This document shows, in pieces, positions 1 through 11,318 of a stretch of DNA of 64,000 bases (position 1 is its first letter; each line of letters begins with the position of its first letter). The stretch is taken from the NCBI GenBank assembly GCA_012719955.1, contig JAAXZI010000161.1:16651-80650 (forward strand). The letters are read 5' to 3'. The position numbers were made by a program, and so were the translations under genes. This stretch comes from Phycisphaerae bacterium (GTDB lineage Bacteria; Planctomycetota; Phycisphaerae; UBA1845; PWPN01). Under the pieces are notes generated by a model. The model ran no database searches and was not told the origin of the DNA. It saw only the letters and a program-made list of their open reading frames with translations.

Positions 1-459
1 GTGGGCATTGGCCGTTACGGCATCGACATCCACGAGAGTAAGCGCAACCGCAAGCAGGTCATCAGCCCGGCCAAGCCTTTCCAGATCCCGTTGGGGGCCT
101 TAATCCCCAAGGTGATGCGCAACCTGCTGGCCGGCTGCAAGAACATCGGCACCACGCACATCACCAACGGCTGTTACCGGCTGCACCCCATCGAGTGGAA
201 CATCGGCGAATCGGCCGGTGACCTGGCCGCCTTCTGCATCGAGCAAAGCTGCACGCCGCACGACGTGCGCGCCCGGCCGGAGTTGCTGCTCGCCCTGCAG
301 CGCCGCTTGGTTCGCCGGGGCGTGCCGCTCATGTGGTACGACGACGTGCCGGTGAATGATCCACGTTTCGAGAAGGTGCAGATGCTCCCGTTCGAGCAGC
401 CGGAGGTGCTGGCCAGGCTGGACAAGGATATGCACGCACCCCAGGTAACCGACAAATGA
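1..459 (+). CDS. FAD-dependent oxidoreductase, C-terminal fragment
   Basis: The frame is open from base 1, so the gene starts to the left of the window and only the last 152 codons are seen. The visible part resembles the C-terminal end of large FAD-dependent oxidoreductases (PF12831-like): an N-L-L-A-G segment at about residue 41, then C58-x-R60 with a following proline and a G-E-S-A-G turn (residues 69-73) that in this family closes over the flavin. The tail after residue 80 is an ordinary helical cap. Substrate cannot be told from this fragment; relatives act on varied organic substrates and are often exported in Planctomycetota. No partner gene is visible downstream, where about 490 bases of repeat-rich spacer follow. 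The family assignment is fairly safe, the function is not. Confidence 0.6.
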   Translation: MGIGRYGIDIHESKRNRKQVISPAKPFQIPLGALIPKVMRNLLAGCKNIGTTHITNGCYRLHPIEWNIGESAGDLAAFCIEQSCTPHDVRARPELLLALQRRLVRRGVPLMWYDDVPVNDPRFEKVQMLPFEQPEVLARLDKDMHAPQVTDK

Positions 460-946
460 GGTGACTGGCCCGAGAGCGACCTCCTCTGTCAACCCCGTTC
501 AAGAGGTTTTCCCGCCGAAGGCGGGCTCTGAACCACGGGTTCCGCTTCGCTCCACCCGTGGCTACTTTCTCGCCGCCCCTGCGGGGCGCGTGTCCACCGG
601 AAGGTGGCGGTCTGTGGTGCTCTCCATGCCCTCTCCTTATTCCGTGCGATTCAGCCGGTGTCGGCCGGACTTACGTTGATGCCGTCGGCACCTCCATTGG
701 TTGTCCAAATCGTGAACCCACCTCTGGAAGAGGTGGGCCACCCCGGCCGTTCATTACCCGGTTGGAGAATCAAACGCCATAAGCGGCGCAGGCAGAACGG
801 TCCGCTTCTCATGTGCGGAAAGAAGTTCCCGCTCATGGAAAGTGCGAGAGGTGATTCCCGCACCCGCCCATGGCAGCGCCCGGTCAAGCCAATGACAAAA
901 GGACAACTGACCCAACAACTGACCACTGACCACTGACTACTGACAA
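460..946. other. Repeat-rich spacer with hairpins
   Basis: No convincing gene is seen. The spacer holds two small hairpins, 511-525 (CCCGCC/GGCGGG, 3-base loop) and 533-561 (CCACGGGT/ACCCGTGG, 13-base loop), which may end transcription of the oxidoreductase, then one copy of dispersed repeat R2 and a heptamer tandem repeat next to the aconitase stop codon. Short open frames here are built of repeat sequence. Confidence 0.6.
692..785 (+). repeat. Dispersed repeat R2, copy 1
   Basis: This element matches the reverse strand at about 27259-27330. Its core is a perfect 9-bp hairpin at 717-737 (CCCACCTCT, loop GGA, AGAGGTGGG) followed by a conserved tail that includes GAGAATCAAACG. The two copies are similar but not identical, which suggests an old dispersed family rather than a recent duplication. 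Confidence 0.65.

Positions 947-950
<4 letters not shown>
904..950 (+). repeat. Heptamer tandem repeat (CCACTGA type)
   Basis: Seven-base units of the form C-N-A-C-T-G-A run through this stretch with one 5-base interruption (CAACTGA, CCACTGA twice, CTACTGA). The array ends inside the last bases of the aconitase gene on the other strand. Similar 7-base arrays of different sequence lie at 7099-7126 and 7210-7240. Confidence 0.7.
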
Positions 951-3724
<2,774 letters not shown>

Positions 3725-3921
3725 GTGTGATCTCCCTGATTTCGCGTCAAATGGCCGATTCGCTCGTTAATCGAGCCCGGCACTTCCGGCCACTCATTGT
3801 ATGACCAGATTCGTTTCGGAACGCTGCCTGGGCTCCGCGGCGGGGGGCGGATCCGGCAGTCGGCGCCGCTGGCATGTCCCACCGGCCCACTTCGCGTCCG
3901 TTCTGAAGGTTGTGCAACGGC

Positions 3922-5166
3922 TCAGACGATCTCGTCTTTCTGCCGGTCGTAGCGCAATTTGCGCCCGGAGCGCATGGCCTCCTGGGCCAGCAGGCTGGTG
4001 ACGGCATGCTGATAGCCCACGTCGATCCCGGCGATGGGCTCCTTCCGGCTGCGCATGCACTCCAGGAAATCGAGCATGTGGGCGTGCGGGCGGGCCTTTT
4101 CCACCTTGAGCTTCTGCTCTTCCGCCGGCAGGAGTGCATCCCCCGGCAGGCCGCCCTTGCCGCTGTAGACCGCCCGGTCCAGATCCAGCATGCCGTTAGT
4201 TCCATAAAGCGTCAGGTTCGGCTGAACCGCGTTGCCCAGGCGGGTAGTGTAATGCAGGATGAACTCCTCGGGGAATTCGATCAGCGTCTCGAAGGTGTCT
4301 TCGACCTCCCGGCCGTCCTTGTACACGTACACTCCGCCCAGCGAGACCGCGCTGCTCGGGAAAGGCGCGTCCAGCACGAACTGCATGATGTCGTACATGT
4401 GGCAGCCCAGCAGCCCGCTGACGCCCATGGTGAATTCGCGAAAGAGTTTCCATTCCAATACGTGGCGGGGGTTGAACGGGCGGTAGGGCAGATCGCGCAG
4501 GTAGAACTTCCAGTCGAAATCGGACTCCTTCATGGCCTTGCACTCGGCCTCGCGCCGCCAGCGCGGGCTCCGGTCGTTGTAGGCTCCGTCGGCGGTGATG
4601 ATCTTGCCCAGCCGGCCGGACTTCACGAACTCCCGGGCCGCGTGGAACTTCGTCTCGCTGCGCCGTTGCGTGCCGACCTGTACGATGCGATCAGAAGCCT
4701 TCACCGCGGCACGGGCGAGCTTGGCCTCCTCGAAGTGCACGCACAGCGGCTTCTCCACGTATACATCCTTGCCCGCCTTGATGCAGTCCAGCAGTATGGG
4801 TACGTGCCAGAAGTCCGGCGTGGTGATGATCACCGCATCCACGTCACCCCGTTCGAGCAATTCGGTATGGCGGACAAACGCCTCCGGCTTGCGTCCGGTG
4901 AGCTTCTGCGCCTCGGCCACGGCCTTTTCGCGCCAGGGCGTCCACAGCTCGCAGACGGCCGTCACTTCGACATTGGCCAGTTGCCGCTCCGCAAGCTGGG
5001 CCAGGGCCTTCAGATGCTGCGTCCCGCGGACGCCCATGCCCACGATGCCGACGCGAATCCGGTCGTTGGCTCCCATGGCCCGCGCGACGGGAGTTGCCAG
5101 CAGAGCGCTGCCGGCCGCCAAGGTGGATGTCTTCAGAAAATTCCGCCGGTTCATTGCCTCGTTCAT
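3922..5166 (-). CDS. Exported Gfo/Idh/MocA family oxidoreductase
   Basis: This family oxidises or epimerises sugars and cyclitols with NAD(P). The first 30 residues form a twin-arginine signal (N-R-R-N-F-L-K at 6-12, then a small hydrophobic stretch to A-R-A), so the folded enzyme with its cofactor is probably moved out of the cytoplasm. The Rossmann fold starts at about residue 36 with G-I-V-G-M-G-V-R-G, and E-K-P (138-140) is the family's catalytic lysine motif. A second conserved stretch, G-L-L-G-C-H-M-Y-D (251-259), lines the substrate site. Length (414) is normal. A GGAG lies upstream of the ATG at 5166; an internal ATG at 5154 is also possible. Such exported paralogues are abundant in Planctomycetota. 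The substrate is unknown. Confidence 0.9.
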   Translation of the reverse strand: MNEAMNRRNFLKTSTLAAGSALLATPVARAMGANDRIRVGIVGMGVRGTQHLKALAQLAERQLANVEVTAVCELWTPWREKAVAEAQKLTGRKPEAFVRHTELLERGDVDAVIITTPDFWHVPILLDCIKAGKDVYVEKPLCVHFEEAKLARAAVKASDRIVQVGTQRRSETKFHAAREFVKSGRLGKIITADGAYNDRSPRWRREAECKAMKESDFDWKFYLRDLPYRPFNPRHVLEWKLFREFTMGVSGLLGCHMYDIMQFVLDAPFPSSAVSLGGVYVYKDGREVEDTFETLIEFPEEFILHYTTRLGNAVQPNLTLYGTNGMLDLDRAVYSGKGGLPGDALLPAEEQKLKVEKARPHAHMLDFLECMRSRKEPIAGIDVGYQHAVTSLLAQEAMRSGRKLRYDRQKDEIV

Positions 5167-5290
5167 CGGTTACTCCGTGGGCCCAAGTACCATACGGGAG
5201 CGGCCCGCCTCTTCAGAAGCGGGGAATGCGAGACGCCATGCGAGCGCCCGCATCGGGCGGCTTCGCGTGCGGCTCAAGTCGCCGCGTGGG

Positions 5291-5740
5291 CTACGAGGAT
5301 AGCCGAGTGCCCCGGTAAGTGCCAAGGTCTCCGGCGTCGCCGTTCGTATCCGAGAATTCGACGCAAAACTCGTTTCCGTCTTCGCTGAACAGGAACAGTA
5401 CATCCGCTCTGTAATTGGTGTCTCCGTTCTGAGGCACAAGCTGGATCTCCAGACGGTTGCCCTGTAGCACGGCCTCGCCCATCAGACGACGATCATTGCT
5501 GTTTTCATACGTGGTGTCGGTCACCCGGACGAGGTCGCCTTCCTGCTCGAACGTGATGGTGCCGATCAGCAGAAATGGACGGGTACCGAAATAGCGATAC
5601 ACGCCGGCCACGTTCACGACTGCCGCGGAGTTTTCCTCCGGGCAGGGCTCCTGTTGGGCCGGACAACCTGAACCGGCAAGCAGCGGCAGAGTTGCAATCA
5701 ACAGACCGGAACCGACAAGACAGCGATAGGTCCTGGACAT
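5291..5740 (-). CDS. Hypothetical lipoprotein-like secreted protein
   Basis: The 149-residue product has a signal-like N-terminus (basic start, hydrophobic residues 8-22) ending in A-G-S-G-C at about residue 26, an imperfect lipobox that may allow lipid anchoring. The remainder reads as a single small beta-rich domain: alternating hydrophobic strands with T-I-T-F-E-Q-E-G-D-L-V-R-V, then G-N-R-L-E-I-Q-L and a C-terminal G-D-L-G-T-Y-R-G. This resembles lipocalin-like or crystalline-inner-protein folds found in small planctomycete lipoproteins, but no family is recognised with certainty. No Shine-Dalgarno sequence is obvious before the ATG. It lies 124 bases upstream of the Gfo/Idh/MocA gene on the same strand and could be transcribed with it. 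Confidence 0.6.
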   Translation of the reverse strand: MSRTYRCLVGSGLLIATLPLLAGSGCPAQQEPCPEENSAAVVNVAGVYRYFGTRPFLLIGTITFEQEGDLVRVTDTTYENSNDRRLMGEAVLQGNRLEIQLVPQNGDTNYRADVLFLFSEDGNEFCVEFSDTNGDAGDLGTYRGTRLSS

Positions 5741-5827
5741 GAGCGGGTTTTTCCAAAGGCAAACAGAGCTGTGGCCCGACGGCTCCGTCCGCCCGGCGTT
5801 CCGCGGCCGGGGGCCTACATGGCCATT

Positions 5828-6541
5828 CTACCGTTCGCCTGCGGCGGAGTCTTGTTGGGGCTCCGATTCGGGCGAAAGCGGCTCAGCCTGGGGCGGTAGA
5901 TGGGCCAGCGTATCGGGGGGGGCCTCGGGAGAGACGCCTGTGGCGGCCATCAGCCGCTTTTGCCGCCGATGAAAATACACCGCGGCCGTCACCAGCAGCC
6001 CCACCAGAATCGCCAGCACGATAAAGTGCGTGACCGTGCGTACTTCGCTGGTGATCTTGTCGAGGTTATGCCCGAAAATTTTTCCCAGGATCACCAACGT
6101 GGGCACGCTGATGCAGGCCGCAAAGCCATTGACGGCCAGAAAGGTGGTGAAAGGCACCCGCAGAACGCCCGCCGCCATGAAGATCATGGGGCGTAGACCC
6201 GGCAGGAATCGCCCGATGAAAATGATTTTAACCCCGTGGCGCTGGAAGAGCCGTTCGGCCATCAGCAGCCGGGGCGGATTCACCACGCGTCGAAAATAAC
6301 GGTGCTCCACAATGTGGTGGCCGAAACGCCTGCCCAGCGCAAACAGGATACAATCGCCCCCCAGCACACCCGCCATGGTCACAGGGATCATCAGTGCCAG
6401 ATGGGCTAACTCCCTGTGAACCAGAAACCCGCTGAAGAGCAGGGGGACATCTTCCGGCAATGGTAACCCCAGGCTGCAGGCCAGCAGCACCAGGAAGACA
6501 CCCAGGTACGGCCCGCCTATTGATACCATTTGCTCGACCAT
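5828..6541 (-). CDS. DedA/SNARE-associated family membrane protein
   Basis: DedA proteins are inner-membrane lipid scramblase or flippase-type carriers, including undecaprenyl phosphate and phosphatidylethanolamine transporters. The 237-residue product has the family arrangement: an N-terminal amphipathic/re-entrant part with S-L-G-L-P-L-P-E-D, then G-R-F-L-P-G-L-R-P, the conserved F-h-G-R-h-x-P-x-x-R motif, followed by M-A-A-G-V. The C-terminus ends in a basic tail rich in S-P-E. The ATG at 6541 was chosen because AGAGGA lies 6 bases before it; a longer frame would add 24 residues with no ribosome site. The divergent gene at 6664 begins 122 bases away, so the two promoters share this gap. 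Confidence 0.87.
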   Translation of the reverse strand: MVEQMVSIGGPYLGVFLVLLACSLGLPLPEDVPLLFSGFLVHRELAHLALMIPVTMAGVLGGDCILFALGRRFGHHIVEHRYFRRVVNPPRLLMAERLFQRHGVKIIFIGRFLPGLRPMIFMAAGVLRVPFTTFLAVNGFAACISVPTLVILGKIFGHNLDKITSEVRTVTHFIVLAILVGLLVTAAVYFHRRQKRLMAATGVSPEAPPDTLAHLPPQAEPLSPESEPQQDSAAGER

Positions 6542-6663
6542 TGCATTCCTCTGAGGGCCCTGTCGGTAGCCACGCGGTCCACACCCTATAATCGTTGCCA
6601 GTCCGGGCTGCAACGGGTACGCTCAGGGCCGCTCCAAAGTGTTTTTCAGTGAGAGTTGGATTT

Positions 6664-7098
6664 ATGGCGGAAAAATGGTACAAGGGCGGATTGCGGTTCA
6701 CGTGTACCCAGTGCGGCAACTGTTGCACGGGGCCGCCGGGCTATGTCTGGGTAACCCGCGAGGAGATCGGTAAGATCGCGGAGTTCCTCGAGCGCAAGGA
6801 TGGTTCCCTCCCGGAGGGCACCCTGCGCCGGGTGGGCTTTCGCTATTCGCTGACCGAGCGTTCCAACGGCGACTGTGTCTTTTTGATGACCACCCCGGAG
6901 GGGAAAAAGATCTGCAGCATCTACCCGGTCCGGCCCCTTCAGTGCCGCACCTGGCCCTTCTGGAACCAGAACCTGCGTTCGCCCCGCGATTGGGCCGAAG
7001 CGGCGGAACGCTGCGAAGGCATGAACAACGGCGAGACGCACAACTTCGTGGCCATCGAGAAGGTCCGGCTCAAGAAGTCGTGGATAGAGGATGAATAG
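6664..7098 (+). CDS. YkgJ family cysteine cluster protein
   Basis: The 144-residue protein belongs to the UPF0153/YkgJ group, thought to bind zinc or an Fe-S cluster; the biochemical role is not established. Cysteines 14, 17, 20 and 21 form the C-x2-C-x2-C-C signature, and C71, C84 and C94 supply the later positions, with Y-P-V-R-P-L-Q-C-R near residue 94 as the second family motif. The ATG at 6664 was chosen since the family N-terminus starts here with a short lead into the first cysteine and GAGAGTTGGA lies upstream. A second member of the same broad family follows at 7241, after two heptamer repeat arrays. Confidence 0.85.
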   Translation: MAEKWYKGGLRFTCTQCGNCCTGPPGYVWVTREEIGKIAEFLERKDGSLPEGTLRRVGFRYSLTERSNGDCVFLMTTPEGKKICSIYPVRPLQCRTWPFWNQNLRSPRDWAEAAERCEGMNNGETHNFVAIEKVRLKKSWIEDE

Positions 7099-7126
7099 GG
7101 TTCAGGGTTCGGGGTTCAGGGTTCAG
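7099..7126 (+). repeat. Heptamer tandem repeat (GGTTCAG x4)
   Basis: Four 7-base units follow directly after the TAG stop of the preceding gene: GGTTCAG, GGTTCGG, GGTTCAG, GGTTCAG. The period is exact. Confidence 0.85.
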
Positions 7127-7209
7127 AGTTGCGGGCTTGAGGCCGTATGGCTGTGATCCCCGTGATACCCCAAGGGTGCGGATGCGAGAATCCCTTCCCG
7201 CCAATCAAA

Positions 7210-7240
7210 GCTGAACGCTGATCGCTGAATGCTGAACGCT
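7210..7240 (+). repeat. Heptamer tandem repeat (GCTGAAC type)
   Basis: Four units (GCTGAAC, GCTGATC, GCTGAAT, GCTGAAC) plus a partial fifth run straight into the likely ATG at 7241. The array occupies the place where a ribosome binding site would be expected, so it may influence translation of the next gene. Confidence 0.8.
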
Positions 7241-7897
7241 ATGTCTACCACCGGCGACATCCCGATCGAAGCCGTTATTGACGCCGTCCGCCGGCCGGAG
7301 GTCGTAGAGGCCATGCAGGCCTTCTATGCGGAGGCTGATCGTCGGATTGCCGCCAACAAACCCACCTGCTGGAACAAGGGCGAATGCTGCCGTTTCGGCG
7401 AGTACGGCCATCGCCTCTACGTGACCGCCCTGGAGGTGGTTTACTACCTCGCGATGCAAACCGAACCACCAGCACCCGCTCCAATAGGAGACGTCGGCGC
7501 TCCGGCGGTGGCCGGGCTCGATACTGGGCGTGGCTCTGTAGCGGCCGGGCTCTGTACCGGCCGTTCTCCCGCGGCGCCCAAACCCGATACCGGCCGTTCG
7601 CAGGAGGCTGAAGACGCTGTACCTTCGGCGAGCCCTCTCCCCGTCCTGATCCCGCCGATAACCGCCGACGCCTGCCCACACGCCTACGATGGCCGATGCC
7701 ACGCCCGCGCGCGTCGGCCCCTGGGCTGCCGGATTTTCTACTGTGACCCGGCTGCCCAACACTGGCAGGGTCCGCTAACCGAGGAATGCCTGGAGGAACT
7801 CAAACGCCTGCACTGGGAACTGGGCGTGCCGTACTTTTATGCGGACTGGATGACCGTGCTGCGATCACTGGAAGACACTCATTCCAGCCGCGATTAA
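7241..7897 (+). CDS. YkgJ-like cysteine cluster protein with inserted linker
   Basis: The 218-residue product has spaced cysteines typical of YkgJ-type metal-binding proteins: C43, C49 and C50, then C145 and C153, then C163 and C168 within R-P-L-G-C-R-I-F-Y-C. Residues 77-138 interrupt this pattern with a low-complexity segment rich in G, A, P and D-T-G-R that is absent from the sister gene at 6664. Part of this insert is dispersed repeat R3. The C-terminus (H-W-E-L-G-V-P-Y-F-Y-A-D-W) is helical and well formed, so the gene appears intact. The start is uncertain: ATG 7241 fits best by position, but the upstream bases are a heptamer repeat rather than a normal Shine-Dalgarno sequence. Metal and role are unknown. 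Confidence 0.75.
   Translation: MSTTGDIPIEAVIDAVRRPEVVEAMQAFYAEADRRIAANKPTCWNKGECCRFGEYGHRLYVTALEVVYYLAMQTEPPAPAPIGDVGAPAVAGLDTGRGSVAAGLCTGRSPAAPKPDTGRSQEAEDAVPSASPLPVLIPPITADACPHAYDGRCHARARRPLGCRIFYCDPAAQHWQGPLTEECLEELKRLHWELGVPYFYADWMTVLRSLEDTHSSRD
7537..7567 (+). repeat. Dispersed repeat R3, copy inside a coding region
   Basis: This stretch matches 53277-53307 with 3 mismatches over the 29-base core (TGTAGCGG, then CTCTGTACCGGCCGTT). It is read in frame within the low-complexity insert of the cysteine-cluster gene, while the other copy is intergenic. Confidence 0.7.
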
Positions 7898-8377
7898 GTG
7901 GCCAGAGACCATCACCAGCAAGGGCCCGCCGATCAGAAGGCCTCGTTTGATCCGCCGCCGCCTGGCTCATGGAGTTGCCTGCTGTTGGTTCATTTCCGCA
8001 TCGACCTGAATCTCTTCCGAGAAGCCGACGATGATATCCGGCCGCCGATAACTATGCAGCAGGAATAGCTGGGATCATCGCTCGCCTTGCTTCGAAGGCA
8101 TTGTAACCGCACACGATTCCATCCTCACCGTCACATCACCTCCCGACCTGCCCACCTCGCCACCTTGGCATTTTCCCACTTTCCCACCTTCTCACTTTCC
8201 CACGCTTTCCCCTTCCCCTCGCGTCCGTATAACCGCACATTCACACAGTCACATACCGTCTCCTCATTGCCCCCTGTATGCGTGCCGATGAACACTGGCG
8301 GGAAAGCCTGACGGCCGGCCATTGAGGTGGGGCACTTCGGTTTGGTCGTCGCAAAATGTACCCCCGCCGAGGGATCC
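7898..8377. other. Spacer with pyrimidine-rich repeats
   Basis: No intact gene is seen. On the minus strand, 7967-8074 keeps a 35-codon open stretch that reads like protein sequence and could be a decayed gene end, but it is too short to assign. Bases 8168-8215 are a run of CACCTT/CACTTTCC units that also occurs at 13889-13922. The last 40 bases contain the ribosome site of the TPR gene. Confidence 0.5.
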
Positions 8378-9622
8378 ATGAATACGCAAGAACAGTACCG
8401 GCTGGGCATCGCCGCCTACAGCGCCGGTGAGTTCGAAGAGGCCATCCGCCTGTTGACGCCGGCCGCGTCCGGACGACGGCACGGGCCTGCTTCGGCCGCG
8501 CGCTACTACCTGGCCCAGGCGCACTATCGCCTGGCTGTTCAACTTTTTGAGGCACGGCGATTTCCGGAGGCGACAAAGCATTTTCAGGCTGCCGCCCGGG
8601 TGAATCCCATGGGTGCGGACTATGCCCAGTATCTGGCCGCCTGTTACGTGCAGACCGGCCAGTTGGAGACCGCCGCGGCTGAACTGCAGGTCCTGCTGGA
8701 TCGTCGGCCTGAGGACGCCGACATCCGCATCCGCCTGGCCCTGACCCTCTGGCAGCAGGGCAACCCCACCCAGGCCCAGGCAGTGCTGCGCGAGGGGCTC
8801 CGCGAACAGTCCATGCACGCGGAACTGCACTATCAGCTCGGGGTCATGCTGGCGGCCGAAGACAATCTCGCTGAGGCCGAGCGGCTTTTCGAACGCACGA
8901 TCGCCCTGGATCCGACGCATGCCGGGGCCTACGAGCGCCTGGCCCAGTGTTGCGCCCTGCTCAGCCGGTTTGAGCGGGCCTTGAGCTATCTCAAGAAGGC
9001 CCACCAGCTCGAGCCGGCCAACGCGCGGGTTGCGCTGCAGCTCAACCTGCTGGCCCAGTCCCTCATGGCCTCAGGTCAGCCGGTGCAGATCCAGTGGCAG
9101 ACCAGACCGGCCCCGCGCCGCGATGCGGAAAGCATCGAACGGCTGGGGGAGGCCATCCTGCGCGAACCGGACTTCGTCGAGGCATTCCTCTCGCTGCCGG
9201 AGACCGAGGTGGATGGAGAGGTCTTCTCGACGCTGGCGGCTGTGCTCGAAGAGGCCCTGCGCAAGAAACCCGAGTATGCGGACCTGCACTATCACTGCGG
9301 AGCGGTTTACCGGCGGCTGGGCCGTCACGACAAGGCCCTGCATCATGCCGAGCGCGCCGTGGCCCTGAATAACAAGTACGTCAATGCCCTCATCCTGCTG
9401 GCCGACCTGTACGCGCAGACCGATCGCTGGCGGGCGGGCGTGGAGCGTCTGGAGCAGGCCATCGCGGCCGGCGCCGACTATCCGGACGTACACTGCCTGT
9501 TGGGTCGTTTGTTCCAGTCGGGGGGCGAACTGGACCGTGCCCGGCAGGAATATCAGCGCGCGTTAGAACTGGATGACAACTATCCGGCGGCCCGGGAAGC
9601 CCTGGCCGCCCTGGCTGCTTGA
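8378..9622 (+). CDS. TPR repeat protein
   Basis: The 414-residue protein is built almost wholly of tetratricopeptide repeats, a protein-binding scaffold of paired helices. Units with the usual A-x-x-x-Y/L-G-x-A/L spacing can be followed from residue 6 to the end, with a gap at about 225-270 where the pattern weakens. No signal peptide or membrane segment is present, so it is probably cytoplasmic. ATG 8378 was chosen because GAGGGA lies just before it; the longer frame has no ribosome site. A second, larger TPR gene follows 16 bases downstream, and the two are probably co-transcribed and co-functional. Binding partner is unknown. Confidence 0.85.
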   Translation: MNTQEQYRLGIAAYSAGEFEEAIRLLTPAASGRRHGPASAARYYLAQAHYRLAVQLFEARRFPEATKHFQAAARVNPMGADYAQYLAACYVQTGQLETAAAELQVLLDRRPEDADIRIRLALTLWQQGNPTQAQAVLREGLREQSMHAELHYQLGVMLAAEDNLAEAERLFERTIALDPTHAGAYERLAQCCALLSRFERALSYLKKAHQLEPANARVALQLNLLAQSLMASGQPVQIQWQTRPAPRRDAESIERLGEAILREPDFVEAFLSLPETEVDGEVFSTLAAVLEEALRKKPEYADLHYHCGAVYRRLGRHDKALHHAERAVALNNKYVNALILLADLYAQTDRWRAGVERLEQAIAAGADYPDVHCLLGRLFQSGGELDRARQEYQRALELDDNYPAAREALAALAA

Positions 9623-9638
9623 TGGGGAAAGAAGAGTT

Positions 9639-11318
9639 ATGTCGTACCTTTTGGAGGTACTTGGTCGCGGGTGGGCCGGCCGGCTGTCCCGGGTGTTCAA
9701 GGACCGTCTGAATCGCAATCCGGCCGATCCGCGGGAGCTGCTTGAAAAGCGGGAGCGCGAATCCGACTCCGCCGAATTGCAGCTCGGACTGGGCTTCGCC
9801 TGGCTGCACGCCGGTGAAGCCGCCAAGGCCCGCGACGCGTTCCTGGAATCCGCCCGCCTGGACGGCGAAAACCCTCTGGCCCGGATCGGTGCGGCCTGCT
9901 GTTGCGAGCAGTTGGGGCTCATCGACGAGGCCGGAGAGCAGCTTAGCGCCGCCGCTGACCTGGATCCCGACGACGCGGCCGTTCAATTCGGCCTGGGGTA
10001 CTGCCACGAACGCCAGGGCCGACGGGGCGAGGCCATCACGCACTACCGGGGCGCGCTGCGCGTCTGTCCGACCATGCGCCCGGCCCGCGAACGGCTGGCG
10101 GCCATCTTCCTCCGGCAGAATGCCCTGGCCGCGGCCATTGACCAGTACGAACACCTGCTCGTGGAAGAGCCCGGCGACACCGACCTGTGTCTGACCCTGG
10201 CCGGTCTGCAATTGCGTCACGGCCAGCCCCAACAGGCCATTGAGCTGTTCGAGCGGGCCCTGACCATGGATCCCGACAACTGGCAGGCCCGCACGGACCT
10301 GGTGGACACGCTGGAACAGTCCGGCCTGATCCGCGAGGCCATCGAGCACTTGCACGAGATGTGTGAACGCCAACCGGCTTTTGCGGACACTTACGTTCGC
10401 CTCGGCGATCTGTACGGGCGCGCCGGAAACGCGGGGGCGGCCCTCAAGGCCTACATGCAGGCTCTCGATCTGCAGCCCGACTACCTGGAAGCCACGGTCA
10501 AAGCGGGCACCCAGCATCTTCGCGCCGGCCGGCACCTTGAGGCGGCGACCTTTTTCTCCCGGGCTATCGAGATCAACGACCGCCTGCTGGTGGGGTACGT
10601 CGGCCTGGGCGTGGCCCAGCATGAGGCCGGCAAGTCTGAAGAAGCCATCTCTACCTTCGATCTGGCCGCCAGTATCGAGCCGAACAGCACGCTCCTCTAT
10701 TCAGAGGTGGCCCGGCTCCAGCTCAAATGCGCTGTCCAGCAGGAGGCCCGCCGTTACCTGCAAGCCGGCCCGGGCGAAGACACCGCGCCCCCGGCAGACG
10801 GGATCGACGACCTGATCGACCGCCAGATCGCGCGTCATGAGCAAGCGGTGGCCGAGCACCCTCACCATCCTGATGCCCACTACCGGCTGGGCCTGTTGCT
10901 CCGCCAGCGCGGCCGGCTGGATGAGGCCATCGACCACTTCCGGGAGGCGGTGCGGATCAATCCGGCCTACACCAAGGCCTGGATCAAGCTCGGTCTCGCC
11001 CTGCATGATGCCCACCGCGATGACGAGGCCATCCCCGCGTTGCAGAAGGCCCTCGAATTGCATCCCGACTACGTGGACCTGCACTACCGGCTGGGTGTGA
11101 TGTTCGCCAACCGCGAACAATTCGAACTGGCCGTAGAGCGCTTCGAGAAGGCCACCGCCCTCAAGCCCGACTGCGTCGAGTTCCGCGAGTACCTCGCCCT
11201 GAGCCTGGAGAACATGGGTCTGATCGACCGGGCCAAGGCCTGCTGGCATCGCATCTGCGAGATGGCCCCGCACAGCCCACAGGCGGCCCGGGCCAAAGCG
11301 GCGCTGCGGAAGGAGTGA
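9639..11318 (+). CDS. TPR repeat protein
   Basis: The 559-residue protein has about twelve TPR units, many with the classic A-x-x-L-G and D-P/N-P turn at unit ends (for example D-L-D-P-D-D-A, T-M-D-P-D-N-W, R-I-N-P-A-Y-T, E-L-H-P-D-Y-V). Residues near 390-420 form a less regular linker with an acidic-proline stretch between the two TPR blocks. It lacks a signal sequence. ATG 9639 follows GGGGAAAGAAGAG, a good ribosome site, 16 bases after the stop of the first TPR gene. Its N-terminal helix (residues 1-30, basic, L-G-R-G-W-A-G-R-L) is not TPR and may be a docking element. Function is not inferable beyond scaffold. Confidence 0.85.
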   Translation: MSYLLEVLGRGWAGRLSRVFKDRLNRNPADPRELLEKRERESDSAELQLGLGFAWLHAGEAAKARDAFLESARLDGENPLARIGAACCCEQLGLIDEAGEQLSAAADLDPDDAAVQFGLGYCHERQGRRGEAITHYRGALRVCPTMRPARERLAAIFLRQNALAAAIDQYEHLLVEEPGDTDLCLTLAGLQLRHGQPQQAIELFERALTMDPDNWQARTDLVDTLEQSGLIREAIEHLHEMCERQPAFADTYVRLGDLYGRAGNAGAALKAYMQALDLQPDYLEATVKAGTQHLRAGRHLEAATFFSRAIEINDRLLVGYVGLGVAQHEAGKSEEAISTFDLAASIEPNSTLLYSEVARLQLKCAVQQEARRYLQAGPGEDTAPPADGIDDLIDRQIARHEQAVAEHPHHPDAHYRLGLLLRQRGRLDEAIDHFREAVRINPAYTKAWIKLGLALHDAHRDDEAIPALQKALELHPDYVDLHYRLGVMFANREQFELAVERFEKATALKPDCVEFREYLALSLENMGLIDRAKACWHRICEMAPHSPQAARAKAALRKE

